Of a DNA stretch of 64,000 nucleotides, positions 49,039 to 57,813 are shown in pieces (the first letter of the stretch is position 1; each line of letters begins with the position of its first letter). This stretch comes from RUG14130 sp024683475 (GTDB taxonomy: Bacteria; Bacillota; Clostridia; Christensenellales; Aristaeellaceae). Below the pieces are notes generated by a model, which saw only the letters and a list, made by a program, of their open reading frames with translations, did not search any database and had not been told where the DNA came from. A program made the position numbers and the translations under genes. Where the stretch lies: NCBI GenBank assembly GCA_024683475.1, contig JAIKYG010000012.1, positions 1 through 64,000 on the forward strand. Reading direction: 5' to 3'.

Positions 49039-50337
49039 ATGTCCGCAACTTACGAAAAACTATCCTCAAACAAGGCAAAGCTGTCCTTCGTCATCAGCGC
49101 GGAGGAATTCGACGCGGCCATATCCGCCGCCTATAAAAAGAACGTATCCCGCATCAACATCCCCGGCTTCCGCCGCGGCAAGGCTCCCCGCCACGTGATC
49201 GAGATGCACTACGGCAAGGGCGTGTTCTACGAGGACGCGCTGGACGAGCTCTTCCCCGCCGAGTACCAGGCCGCCATCGACGAATACAAGCTGGAGCCCG
49301 TTGACAGGCCCGAGCTGGACGTGGAGCAGATGGAGCAGGGCAAGGAACTCAAGTTCTCCGTCGAAGTGTTCGTGAAGCCCGACGTCACCCTGGGCGCCTA
49401 CAAGGGCGTCGAGGCCGAGAAGACCGTGGCCGAAGTGACCGACGACGACGTCACCGCCGAGATCGAGCGCCAGAGGGAGCGCAACGCCAGGTTCATCGAC
49501 GTCACCGACCGCCCCGCCAAGCTGGACGACGAAGTGAACATCGACTACGCGGGCTTTGACGGCGACAACCAGTTCGCCGGCGGCACCGCCGAGAAGCAGA
49601 ACCTCGTGCTGGGCAGCGGCACCTTCATCCCCGGTTTCGAAGAGCAGCTGATCGGCCACAGCGTGGGCGAAGACGTGGACGTCAACGTCACCTTCCCCGA
49701 GGACTATCACGAGAAGAGCCTGGCGGGCCATCCCGTGGTGTTCAAGGTCAAGATCAACTCCATCAAGGAAAAGGAGCTCCCCGAGCTTAACGACGACTTC
49801 GCCAACGACCTGAGCTTCGACACCCTGGACGAGTACAAGGCCGACGTGAAGGCCAAGCTGGTCAAGGACGCCGAGACCCGCGCCGACAACCAGTTCGAGA
49901 ACGACGTGATCGAAAAGGCCGTTGAGGCGTGCCAGGTGGACATCCCCGAAGCCATGATCAACAGCGAGATCGACGGCATGATGAAGGACATGGAGATGCG
50001 CCTGTCCTATCAGGGCCTCAAGTTCTCCGACTACCTCATGTACACCGGCCAGACCGAGGAGCAGATCCGCGGCATGTACAAAGAGCAGGCCACCCAGAGG
50101 GTGAAGGGCCAGCTGGTGCTTGAGGCGATCAAGAACGCCGAAGGCATCGAAGCCACCGACGAAGAAGTGGACGCGGAGATCGCCAAGGCCGCCGAGAGCC
50201 GCAAAAAGAGCCTGGAAGACTACAAAAAGACCATGGGCGAAAGCACGCTGAACTACTTTAAGAGCATGACCACCATGCAGAAAGTGGTATCCTTCCTCAA
50301 GGACAACGCCGTCGCCCCCAAGGCGGACGCCGAATAA
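49039..50337 (+). CDS. tig: trigger factor
   Basis: Ribosome-bound chaperone and peptidyl-prolyl isomerase. 432 residues: N-terminal ribosome-binding domain with the signature GFRRGKAPRHVIE (about 44-56), FKBP-like domain (about 155-245, GSGTFIPGFEEQLIG) and the helical C-terminal domain. Followed by clpP after 25 bp, as in many bacteria. Confidence 0.97.
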   Translation: MSATYEKLSSNKAKLSFVISAEEFDAAISAAYKKNVSRINIPGFRRGKAPRHVIEMHYGKGVFYEDALDELFPAEYQAAIDEYKLEPVDRPELDVEQMEQGKELKFSVEVFVKPDVTLGAYKGVEAEKTVAEVTDDDVTAEIERQRERNARFIDVTDRPAKLDDEVNIDYAGFDGDNQFAGGTAEKQNLVLGSGTFIPGFEEQLIGHSVGEDVDVNVTFPEDYHEKSLAGHPVVFKVKINSIKEKELPELNDDFANDLSFDTLDEYKADVKAKLVKDAETRADNQFENDVIEKAVEACQVDIPEAMINSEIDGMMKDMEMRLSYQGLKFSDYLMYTGQTEEQIRGMYKEQATQRVKGQLVLEAIKNAEGIEATDEEVDAEIAKAAESRKKSLEDYKKTMGESTLNYFKSMTTMQKVVSFLKDNAVAPKADAE

Positions 50338-50362
50338 GCCCGCCTTCCCCTGCGGAGGAACA

Positions 50363-50953
50363 ATGAAAAACTACCTTATACCCACAGTAATCGAAAAAAA
50401 CGACATGGGCGAGCGCGCTTATGACATCTACTCCCGCCTTCTGAAGGACCGGATCATATTCCTTTCCGGCCCCATCGACGACGGAGTCGCCAACACCGTG
50501 GTGGCGCAGATGCTCTTCCTTGAGATGGAAGACCCGGACAGGGACATAATGCTCTACATAAACTCCCCCGGCGGCTCCATTTCCGCGGGCATGGCGATCT
50601 ACGACACCATGAAGTACTTAAAGTGCGAGGTCAGCACCCTGTGCATCGGCATGGCGGCGTCCATGGGCGCTTTCCTGCTGGCCGCGGGCGCCAAGGGCAA
50701 AAGGAAGGCCCTGCCCAACAGCGAGATAATGATCCACCAGCCTCTGGGCGGCGCCGAAGGCCAGGCCACCGACGTGCTGATCCACGCGGAGCACATGCGC
50801 TTCATCAAGCAGCGCATGAACGAGGAGCTGGCTAAGAACACCGGCAAACCCGTCAGGACCGTGGAAAAAGACACGGAGAGGGACAACTTCATGACCGCCG
50901 AACAGGCGCTCAAGTACGGCATTATCGACGAGATAATAGCACCCAGAAGGTGA
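50363..50953 (+). CDS. clpP: ATP-dependent Clp protease proteolytic subunit
   Basis: 196 residues. Catalytic triad S100 (GMAASMGA), H125 (MIHQPLGG) and D174 (TERDNFM). Forms the tetradecameric protease with ClpX. GCGGAGGAA ribosome site. Confidence 0.97.
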   Translation: MKNYLIPTVIEKNDMGERAYDIYSRLLKDRIIFLSGPIDDGVANTVVAQMLFLEMEDPDRDIMLYINSPGGSISAGMAIYDTMKYLKCEVSTLCIGMAASMGAFLLAAGAKGKRKALPNSEIMIHQPLGGAEGQATDVLIHAEHMRFIKQRMNEELAKNTGKPVRTVEKDTERDNFMTAEQALKYGIIDEIIAPRR

Positions 50954-50970
50954 TCCCCCGCACAAAGCAG

Positions 50971-51002
50971 ACCGGGCGGGTCGAATGCCCGTCCGGTTTT
51001 TT
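50971..51002 (+). terminator. terminator-like hairpin between clpP and clpX
   Basis: Stem ACCGGGCGGG with its partner (one G-T wobble), loop TCGAAT, followed by TTTTTT. It ends 15 bp before the clpX start, so clpX needs read-through or its own promoter. Confidence 0.78.
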
Positions 51003-51017
51003 CCGAAAGGTATAATT

Positions 51018-52271
51018 ATGGACGTAAATAAAGAGACCGTATGCTCCTTCTGCGGCAAGCCCGGCTATAAAGTGCGCCGGCTCATCCGCGGCAACGGCGA
51101 CGCGTGCATCTGCGACGAGTGCGTGTTCCTGTGCCAGGACCTTATGGCCAACGATTTTGTGACTCCCAAGGAGTTCGAGGGCATAATGACCCCGTACCAG
51201 ATCAAGAGCGTGCTGGACCAGTACGTTGTGGGTCAGGACGCGGCCAAGAAGGCGCTGAGCGTGGCGGTGTACAACCACTACAAGCGCATCAGCTACCGGG
51301 GCGCCAAGAACGACGTGGAGCTGCAGAAGAGCAACATAGTCATGCTGGGCCCCACCGGCTGCGGCAAGACTTACCTTGCGCAGACCCTGGCAAAGATCCT
51401 TAACGTGCCCTTCGCCATCGGCGACGCCACCAGCATCACCGAGGCGGGCTACGTGGGCGAGGACGTGGAAAACGTGCTGCTGCGCCTGATCCAGAACGCG
51501 GACTACGACGTGTCCCGGGCGGAGAAGGGCATCATCTACATCGACGAGATCGACAAGATCGCCCGCAAAAGCGAGAACCGCTCCATCACCCGCGACGTGT
51601 CCGGCGAGGGCGTGCAGCAGGCGCTGCTCAAAATGCTGGAAGGCGCCGTGGTGAACGTGCCTCCCCAGGGCGGGCGCAAGCATCCCCAGCAGGAGTTCAT
51701 CAAGATCGACACCACCAACATCCTGTTCATCTGCGGCGGCGCCTTCGAGGGCATGGAAAAGATAGTCATGAACCGCGTGGGCGAAAAGACCATGGGCTTC
51801 GGCGCGGACGTGAAGACCCGCGAGGAGCGCTCCCGTGACGACGTGCTCAAGATGATCGAGCCCCAGGATCTGCTGGCCTTCGGCCTGATCCCGGAATTCA
51901 TCGGCCGTCTGCCCCTGATCGTGACCCTGAGCCCCCTGGACGAGGAGGCGCTGGTGAACATACTCACCAAGCCCCGCAACGCCCTGTGCCGTCAGTACGC
52001 CAAGCTGCTGTCCATGGACGGCGTGCAGCTGGAGTTCACCGACGACGCGCTCAGGGAGATCGCCCGCAAGGCCATGGCCCGCAAAAGCGGCGCCAGGGGT
52101 CTGAGGGCCATAATCGAAGAGATCATGACCGACACCATGTTCGAGCTGCCGGAAAAGAAGGGCGTGACCAAGTGCACCATCACGAAGGACGCGGTGGACC
52201 GCACCGCCCCTCCCGCGCTGGAATACGCCAAGAAGCCGCCCGAGGCGATAGAGGCAAAGCAGGAAGCTTAA
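51018..52271 (+). CDS. clpX: ClpX unfoldase
   Basis: 417 residues from ATG 51018 (GAAAGG upstream; an in-frame start at 50985 falls inside the terminator hairpin). Zinc finger with C9, C12, C32, C35; AAA+ domain with Walker A GPTGCGKT (111-118), Walker B IIYIDEIDKIA, the IGF-type loop reading MGFGADV, and sensor motifs ending GARGLRAI. It recognises and feeds substrates to ClpP. Confidence 0.97.
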   Translation: MDVNKETVCSFCGKPGYKVRRLIRGNGDACICDECVFLCQDLMANDFVTPKEFEGIMTPYQIKSVLDQYVVGQDAAKKALSVAVYNHYKRISYRGAKNDVELQKSNIVMLGPTGCGKTYLAQTLAKILNVPFAIGDATSITEAGYVGEDVENVLLRLIQNADYDVSRAEKGIIYIDEIDKIARKSENRSITRDVSGEGVQQALLKMLEGAVVNVPPQGGRKHPQQEFIKIDTTNILFICGGAFEGMEKIVMNRVGEKTMGFGADVKTREERSRDDVLKMIEPQDLLAFGLIPEFIGRLPLIVTLSPLDEEALVNILTKPRNALCRQYAKLLSMDGVQLEFTDDALREIARKAMARKSGARGLRAIIEEIMTDTMFELPEKKGVTKCTITKDAVDRTAPPALEYAKKPPEAIEAKQEA

Positions 52272-52275
52272 TTAA

Positions 52276-52310
52276 AACAAGCATGACATAAGCTGTCCTG
52301 CTTGTTTTTT
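52276..52310 (+). terminator. intrinsic terminator after clpX
   Basis: A two-part stem (AACAAGCA with TGCTTGTT and inner GACA with TGTC) followed by T6. Confidence 0.85.
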
Positions 52311-52468
52311 AGCTGTCAGCCGTGAGCTTTTAGCTTTCGGAGCGCCTGCGTGCGCCCATACGCGGGAAAATGCACCTTCCGCGGCGATGCCAATAACCAT
52401 AAGCTGCATAAACAAAGGCGGCGCCTCCGCGCCGCCCTCTGAAAGCTAACAGCTAAAAGCTGACAGCT
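52311..52468. repeat. 158-bp element bounded by inverted AGCTRAM heptad arrays
   Basis: The ends 52311-52338 and 52441-52468 are imperfect inverted copies of about 28 bp (both read AGCTGTCAGC...TTAGCTTTC inward). Each end is a degenerate 7-bp tandem array of the type AGCTRAC/AGCTRAA. The interior has no open frame but contains the terminator of the leftward transporter gene. It has the outline of a MITE, but no target-site duplication is visible. Confidence 0.55.
52409..52436 (-). terminator. intrinsic terminator of the EamA-type transporter gene
   Basis: Minus-strand stem GGCGGCGC / GCGCCGCC, loop GGAG, followed by TTTGTTT; 32 bp beyond the stop codon. Confidence 0.75.
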
Positions 52469-53718
52469 TAAGCCTCTCCGATACCCTCCGCGATACCCAT
52501 CAGCACGATGCCGATGATAACCGCGATGACGCACAGATACTGGCTCGTCTTCAGCTTTTCCTTCACGAACACGCGGCTCAGTATCACGCTCACAATGCAG
52601 TAGCTTGCCACCACGGGCGCAGCCAGCACGGGCTTTGCCGCCATGGCGTACACGTAGAATATCTGGCCGCACTCCTCGCACACTGCCGCGATGCCCTTGT
52701 ATTTCTCGCTCTTAGCGAAGGGATTGTAGGCCTTTTTCGTCTTTATTAACATGTATACCCAGGCGACTATGCCCGCCAGCAGGAAGGTGAGGCCGTAGAG
52801 TATCAGCACGTCTATCTCGCCCACTCCCAGGCCCGTGCTCTCGTCCAGTATGATGCCGTCCGCGGCGGTGCCGATGGTGTCGAATATGCAGTAGAGTATG
52901 GGGAAGATCAGCGCCAGCGCGCCGTAGCGCAGCCGCCGCTCCTCTTTGCCGAGCTCCCGTCCGTTCACGCGGTTCTCGACCACCGCCAGGGCCACCATGC
53001 CCACCGCGACGAAGAGTACGCCTATCACGTTAATGGCGCTAAAGTCTTCCGTGTGGTCGGAAAGCGTGCCCTTAAGGGAGAAGAACACCAGCATCGCCAC
53101 GGCGGAAAACGCGCCGGACGCGTTCTGCACGGGGGACACGATGGACAGCTCCAGATACCTTAAGCCCGCGTAGCCTATCACCATGGAGATGATGTAGCAC
53201 AAAGACGCGGGGGTGTACTTGAGCGCCGCGGTGATAAAGTCACCAAAGCTCGCTCCGGGACGGCTGAACTCGTAAGTGCCGTCGGAATTGAGCGTAAGCG
53301 TCTTAAACAGCCCTTCGCCGCGGATCTTATAAGCTTCTCCCGCTTCCTGCGCGTCCAGCAGCTCCTCCGGGTCTATGCAGTACTCGCCGCCCGCGTCCTC
53401 GTCGTCCTCGAAAACGTAGGAGATCAGGTATTCCCCGTCCTCCTCTTCGGCGGCAAACACGCTGCCGCTTTCGGAAGTGAGGGTCAGCGCGCCGTTTTCG
53501 TACATATAGGTCCCTTTTTCATTGACCGCCTGCCTTCCGGGCGCGAAGCTCTCGGAGAAGGGCAGCATGACCAGCGCGCACACGCCCATCACCAGGCCCA
53601 CCCACACGGTGATCTTCAGGTGGGAATAGCGGTCGTTTTCGTCCGACCCGAGCTTATAGAACAGATCCGCGAAGCCCCAGCCCAGCAGGCAGAGCAGCGC
53701 GAAGGCAAACCAAGACAT
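52468..53718 (-). CDS. EamA/DMT-type transporter with a large acidic insertion
   Basis: 416 residues from ATG 53718 (TTGGAGG upstream; a TATAAT lies about 25-30 bp further up). Ten hydrophobic segments in the EamA two-repeat pattern, with the second half (GIAAVCEECGQIFYVYAMAAKPVLAAPVVASYCIVSVILSRVFVKEKL) very typical. Between helices 2 and 3 (about residues 58-160) is an acidic, beta-rich insert with GTYMYENGALTLTSESG and FKTLTLNSDGTYEF, like small extracytoplasmic lipocalin-type domains. Such an insert is not part of ordinary EamA proteins. Substrate unknown. Confidence 0.8.
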   Translation of the reverse strand: MSWFAFALLCLLGWGFADLFYKLGSDENDRYSHLKITVWVGLVMGVCALVMLPFSESFAPGRQAVNEKGTYMYENGALTLTSESGSVFAAEEEDGEYLISYVFEDDEDAGGEYCIDPEELLDAQEAGEAYKIRGEGLFKTLTLNSDGTYEFSRPGASFGDFITAALKYTPASLCYIISMVIGYAGLRYLELSIVSPVQNASGAFSAVAMLVFFSLKGTLSDHTEDFSAINVIGVLFVAVGMVALAVVENRVNGRELGKEERRLRYGALALIFPILYCIFDTIGTAADGIILDESTGLGVGEIDVLILYGLTFLLAGIVAWVYMLIKTKKAYNPFAKSEKYKGIAAVCEECGQIFYVYAMAAKPVLAAPVVASYCIVSVILSRVFVKEKLKTSQYLCVIAVIIGIVLMGIAEGIGEA

Positions 53719-53844
53719 CGGCGTTTCCTCCAAAACAAAAGTAAGATGTATTATACCACATCCGCGGCAAAAAGTAAAGCTTCCGGCCGTTTTGTTTCGG
53801 GCCGCGCCGCCCTGACGCAAGCACCGGCAGCCGCGTTTTCTCCC

Positions 53845-53874
53845 TTGACTATCCCCCGCCCGATTGGGTATAAT
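53845..53874 (+). promoter_or_regulatory. promoter of the flavodiiron operon
   Basis: TTGACT (53845-53850), 18-bp spacer, TATAAT (53869-53874), 36 bp before the ATG. No PerR-like box is evident by eye. Confidence 0.75.
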
Positions 53875-53909
53875 GATGCGGCGACAATTACTTGAGGGGA
53901 GCGATAACC

Positions 53910-55691
53910 ATGGCCATAACATACGTGGGCGTAAACGACCACAAGATCGACCTGTTCGAGGGACAGTACAAAGTCCCCGACGGCATGAGCTACAATTCCT
54001 GGGCGATAATCGGCGGCAAAGTCGCCGTGACGGACACGGTGGACCGCCGCTTCACCCACGAATGGCTGGACAACATCGAAAAGGCGCTTTCCGGGCGCAA
54101 ACCCGACTACCTGGTGATCCATCACATGGAGCCCGACCATTCCGCCAACATCCTCGCCTTCACCCAGACCTATCCCGACTGCAAGGTCGTGTCCTCCCAG
54201 AAGGCTTTCACCATGATGAAGCAGTTCTACGGTGACGACTTCGAGAACCGCCGCGTGGTCATAAAAGAGGGCGACACGCTGGACCTGGAGGGCTACACCC
54301 TCTCCTTCGTGGCGGCGCCCATGGTGCACTGGCCCGAGGTGATGATGAGCTACGAATCCACCGAAAAGATCCTGTTCTCCGCGGACGGGTTCGGCTCCTT
54401 CGGCGCGCGGGACGCGGCCAGGGACATGTGGCCGGACGAGGCGCGCAGGTACTATATCGGCATCGTGGGCAAGTACGGCCAGCAGGTGCAGGCGGTGCTC
54501 AAAAAGGCCGCGGGGCTGGAGATCAGCAAGATATATCCCCTGCACGGCAAAGAGCTCACGGAAAACCTGGGCTATTACCTTAACCTTTACAACACCTGGT
54601 CCTCCTACGGCGTGGAGAAGGCGGGCGTGGCGGTGTTCTACACCTCCGTATACGGCAACACGAAGAAGGCGGCGGAGCTGCTGGCGGACAGCCTGAAGAA
54701 CAAGGGCTGCCCCGACGTGAGCGTTATGGACCTGGCCAGGAGCGACATGAGCGAAGCCGTGAGCCGCGCCTTCAGCTACGGCAGGATCGTGCTGGCCACC
54801 ACCACCTACAACGCGGACATATTCCCCTACATGCGCCGGTTCGTGGAGGCGCTGAGCGAAAGGAACTTCCAGAACCGCACCGTGGGCATAATCGAAAACG
54901 GCTCCTGGGCGCCCCAGGCGGCAAAGGTGATAAAGGGCATGCTCGCCGAGTGCAAAAACCTGACCGTGCTGGAGCCCGCAGTGAGGCTGACAGGCGCGCT
55001 GGACGACATAAGCAAGACCCAGCTGGAAGCGCTGTCGGACGAGCTGTGCCGGGACTACCTGGCCCAGAGCGACAAGACCGCCAACAAAAACGACCTTACC
55101 GCCCTGTTCAGGATCGGCTACGGCCTGTACGTGGTCACGTCCAACGACGGCAAGAAGGACAACGGCCTAATCGTGAACACCGTCACCCAGGTGACCAACA
55201 CCCCCAACCGCGTAGCCGTGTGCATAAACAAGCAGAATTACTCCCACCACGTGATACAGCAGACGGGCGTGATGAACGTGAACTGCCTGTCCACCGAGGC
55301 GCCCTTCTCCATGTTTGAGGACTTCGGCTTCCGCTCCGGCAGGACGGCGAACAAATTCGAGGGCTGGGAGATACTCAGAAGCGACAACGGGCTTACGTTC
55401 CTGCCCAAGTACATCAACGCGTTCATGAGCCTGAAGGTGGAGCAGTACGTGGACCTGGACACCCACGGCATGTTCATCTGCCAGGTCACCGAGGCACGCG
55501 TGCTCTCCGACAAGCCCACCATGACCTACACCTACTATCAGGAGAACGTGAAGCCCAAGCCCGCCACCGAGGGCAAGAAGGGCTACGTGTGCACCGTGTG
55601 CGGCTACGTGTACGAGGGCGACACCCTGCCCGAGGACTTCATCTGCCCCCTGTGCAAGCATCCCGCCAGCGACTTCGAACCCATCAAATAG
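53910..55691 (+). CDS. multidomain flavodiiron protein (oxygen reductase) with flavin reductase and rubredoxin domains
   Basis: 593 residues in four modules. (1) Metallo-beta-lactamase diiron domain with ligands H72, E74, D76, H77, H140, D159 and H212. (2) Flavodoxin domain from about 250 (VFYTSVYGNTKKAAELL). (3) Flavin reductase-like domain about 395-545 (ALFRIGYGLYVVTSNDGKKDNGLIVNTVTQVTNTPNRVAV). (4) Rubredoxin with C561, C564, C579, C582. This fusion lets one chain pass electrons to reduce O2 (or NO) to water. It is followed 10 bp later by superoxide reductase, giving an oxygen-defence operon of an anaerobe. Confidence 0.95.
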   Translation: MAITYVGVNDHKIDLFEGQYKVPDGMSYNSWAIIGGKVAVTDTVDRRFTHEWLDNIEKALSGRKPDYLVIHHMEPDHSANILAFTQTYPDCKVVSSQKAFTMMKQFYGDDFENRRVVIKEGDTLDLEGYTLSFVAAPMVHWPEVMMSYESTEKILFSADGFGSFGARDAARDMWPDEARRYYIGIVGKYGQQVQAVLKKAAGLEISKIYPLHGKELTENLGYYLNLYNTWSSYGVEKAGVAVFYTSVYGNTKKAAELLADSLKNKGCPDVSVMDLARSDMSEAVSRAFSYGRIVLATTTYNADIFPYMRRFVEALSERNFQNRTVGIIENGSWAPQAAKVIKGMLAECKNLTVLEPAVRLTGALDDISKTQLEALSDELCRDYLAQSDKTANKNDLTALFRIGYGLYVVTSNDGKKDNGLIVNTVTQVTNTPNRVAVCINKQNYSHHVIQQTGVMNVNCLSTEAPFSMFEDFGFRSGRTANKFEGWEILRSDNGLTFLPKYINAFMSLKVEQYVDLDTHGMFICQVTEARVLSDKPTMTYTYYQENVKPKPATEGKKGYVCTVCGYVYEGDTLPEDFICPLCKHPASDFEPIK

Positions 55692-55701
55692 GAGGTACGA
55701 T

Positions 55702-56076
55702 ATGGAAATAAAGATCTACAGATGCGCCAAGTGCGGCCAGATGGTAGCCGCGATAAAGAAAAAGGGCTGCGACATAATGTGCTGCGGCCAGCCCATGGAG
55801 CAGCTCGTGCCCAACACCACCGACGCGTCGGGCGAAAAGCACGTGCCCGTGTACGAAGTGAAGGACGGCGTCGTCTCCGTAAAGGTGGGCAGCGCCGAGC
55901 ATCCCATGACCGAAGCCCACTATATCGAGTGGATCCTTTTAAGGACCGACAGGGGCAACCAGAGAAAGACCCTCTCCCCCAAAAGCGCCCCCGCAGCCGA
56001 GTTCGCCCTGCTGCCCGGCGAGAGGGTGGAAAACGTGTACGCCTACTGCAACCTCCACGGCCTGTGGATGGCGTAA
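55702..56076 (+). CDS. dfx: desulfoferrodoxin (superoxide reductase)
   Basis: 124 residues. Center I: rubredoxin-like Fe site with C8, C11, C27, C28. Center II, the superoxide-reducing iron: E45 and H47 (EKHVPV), H67, H73, C116 and H119. Two-iron type. It reduces superoxide to peroxide without making O2 and can take electrons from rubredoxin, present in the adjacent flavodiiron protein. Confidence 0.96.
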   Translation: MEIKIYRCAKCGQMVAAIKKKGCDIMCCGQPMEQLVPNTTDASGEKHVPVYEVKDGVVSVKVGSAEHPMTEAHYIEWILLRTDRGNQRKTLSPKSAPAAEFALLPGERVENVYAYCNLHGLWMA

Positions 56077-56131
56077 CCGACCCGGATCAAAGGAACAGCC
56101 CGCCTTTGCGCGGGCCGTTCAAAAGGATATG

Positions 56132-56165
56132 AGACCGGCGCGGCAGTAATGCCGCGCCGGTCTTG
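56132..56165 (+). terminator. strong hairpin terminator after the oxygen-defence operon
   Basis: Perfect 13-bp stem GACCGGCGCGGCA with loop GTAA, followed by TTG. A smaller GCCCGC/GCGGGC hairpin lies just before it at 56098-56116. Confidence 0.75.
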
Positions 56166-56302
56166 TCATTCGGATCGGGATCCGCTGCCCGCTGCCGCGG
56201 ACGCAGGTCAGTCATGCTGTTGCGAGCCGGGCGCGGCTCCCTTTACAAGGTCTGTCCGGTTGACCTCCGGCGTGTCCGCGCGCTTTGCCAATACGAAACG
56301 TC

Positions 56303-56329
56303 AAGAAAGACACCCGGGGGTTCCGGGTG
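56303..56329 (-). terminator. terminator-like hairpin facing left
   Basis: Minus-strand stem CACCCGG / CCGGGTG followed by TCTTTCTT; downstream of the small gene at 56373-56507. Confidence 0.6.
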
Positions 56330-56372
56330 CCGTCATGCCAGATCCAGGGGAGGCGGGTTTTTCAGCCGCCCG

Positions 56373-56507
56373 TCATTCCATGAGCGGCTCTTTTTCGTCC
56401 TGCTGTTCGTTTTTCTTACGCTTTTTTCCCAGGATCTTGTTCTTCACCCACAGCTCGACGAAAAACGCTCCTATGTCCGTAAACAGATCCACTATAAAAT
56501 CGATCAT
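56373..56507 (-). CDS. putative 44-residue amphipathic/membrane peptide
   Basis: The ATG at 56507 follows AAAGGAAA. Product: MIDFIVDLFTDIGAFFVELW, then VKNKILGKKRKKNEQQDEKEPLME. A hydrophobic N-terminal helix of about 20 residues, broken by acidic residues, is followed by a strongly basic stretch and an acidic end. The composition argues for a real product, and a left-facing terminator follows. I recall similar short proteins in Clostridia but know no function; a membrane-acting peptide is possible. Confidence 0.5.
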   Translation of the reverse strand: MIDFIVDLFTDIGAFFVELWVKNKILGKKRKKNEQQDEKEPLME

Positions 56508-56553
56508 TTTCCTTTACCTGCTTTCGTTTTTGTTTTGCCGTTCAAGAGTGAGA

Positions 56554-57813
56554 TCATTCCTCTTCGGGCTTTAAGTCCACCCGCACCGTGTTCACCCTGT
56601 GGGGGTCGGCTTCCAGCACGGTTATGGTCAGCCGGTCGTAGGATGCCTTGTCATCCCTGTGGGGGAAGCGGTCCAGCAGCTCCGTGACCCAGCCGCCCAC
56701 GGTGGTGTAGTGGGTGGAAAAGTCCTGCGGGGGCGTGTAGTCCAGGGCGCCGAACATGTCGTATATGTTCATGCCGCCGTCGAACTGCCAGGTGGAATCG
56801 CTGATCTCCACCATCTCCTCCTCCACGTCGTCCCGTTCGTCAAAGATCTCGCCCACGATCTCTTCCATTATGTCTTCCATGGTCAGTATGCCCATGGTGC
56901 CGCCGAACTCGTCCAGCACCACCGCCATCTGCAGCCGCCTGCGGCGGAACTCGCGGATGATGGAGGACACCATGCGGGTCTTGTGCACGTAGATCACGTC
57001 CACCAGCAGCTCGTTAAAGGGCGTGTCGTCGCTGAGCAGCCTGTGCTTAAGGAACGCCTTGGTGGGCAGCACGCCGATTATGTTGTCTATGCTGCCTTCG
57101 TACACGGGGATACGGCTGTGGCGCATCATGTCCTCGGTGAGCTCCTCCGGGGGATGCTCCACGTCTATGGACACGACGTCCACGCGGGGGGTCATGACTT
57201 CCATCGCCATGGTGTCGGAGAACTCGATGGCGTTGTCTATGAGTTCGCCTTCCTCCTCGGTGAACACGCCCTGCTCTTCCGCGTCCTCAAGGATTATGCG
57301 CAGCTCGTCCGTGGTGGTCTGGGGCGCCTTTTCCCGGGGCGTCCAGATGGGACTGAGCCACTTGACCAGCTTTTCAACACCCGCCACCAGGGGTTTGAAC
57401 ACCAGCATCAGCGCCCTGAGCGGCGCGGCGGCGCGGCGCGCCATGGAGTCCGCTCTCTCCGCGGCGATTATCTTGGGCATGGTCTCGCCGAAGGTGATGA
57501 GCAGCAGCGTAGTGACGACGGTGGCGTAAAACTCGCCCCGGCTCTTGAGCCCCAGCAGGCTCACGAAGAAGATCGTGGCCACGGAGGACGCGGCGATGTT
57601 GACCAGGTCGTTGCCCACGAGTATGGTGGACAGGCTGCGGGTGTAGTTGTCCTGTATGTACTTGACGTTTTTGGCTCTGCGGTCGCCCTTCTGGGCGTCC
57701 TTTTCCACACGGCGCTTGTTGGCGCGGGCGAAGCTGATCTCGCTGCCGGAAAAGAAGCCGCTGAGCATTATGAGCAGCGCGTATACCGCGACGAAAATGA
57801 GTTTAACGGGCAT
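56554..57813 (-). CDS. CNNM/CorC-family transport protein with CBS pair
   Basis: 419 residues: DUF21/CNNM membrane domain (about 1-190; SGFFSGSEISFARANKRRVEKDA), two CBS domains (about 205-325; VMTPRVDVVSIDVE, GILTMEDIMEEIVGEIFDE) and a C-terminal CorC_HlyC domain (about 335-415). The family moves or senses Mg2+/Co2+. Its start overlaps the end of a paralogous gene by 11 bp. Confidence 0.9.
   Translation of the reverse strand: MPVKLIFVAVYALLIMLSGFFSGSEISFARANKRRVEKDAQKGDRRAKNVKYIQDNYTRSLSTILVGNDLVNIAASSVATIFFVSLLGLKSRGEFYATVVTTLLLITFGETMPKIIAAERADSMARRAAAPLRALMLVFKPLVAGVEKLVKWLSPIWTPREKAPQTTTDELRIILEDAEEQGVFTEEEGELIDNAIEFSDTMAMEVMTPRVDVVSIDVEHPPEELTEDMMRHSRIPVYEGSIDNIIGVLPTKAFLKHRLLSDDTPFNELLVDVIYVHKTRMVSSIIREFRRRRLQMAVVLDEFGGTMGILTMEDIMEEIVGEIFDERDDVEEEMVEISDSTWQFDGGMNIYDMFGALDYTPPQDFSTHYTTVGGWVTELLDRFPHRDDKASYDRLTITVLEADPHRVNTVRVDLKPEEE

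Noticed and set aside
51011..51016. TATAAT just before clpX as a promoter
   Set aside because: It lies two bases before the ATG, overlapping the ribosome-site spacer; a start there would leave no leader and no fitting -35 box was seen.
52311..52468. Insertion sequence or active MITE
   Set aside because: Inverted ends exist, but there is no transposase, no clear target-site duplication, and similar heptad arrays occur singly elsewhere; reported only as a repeat.
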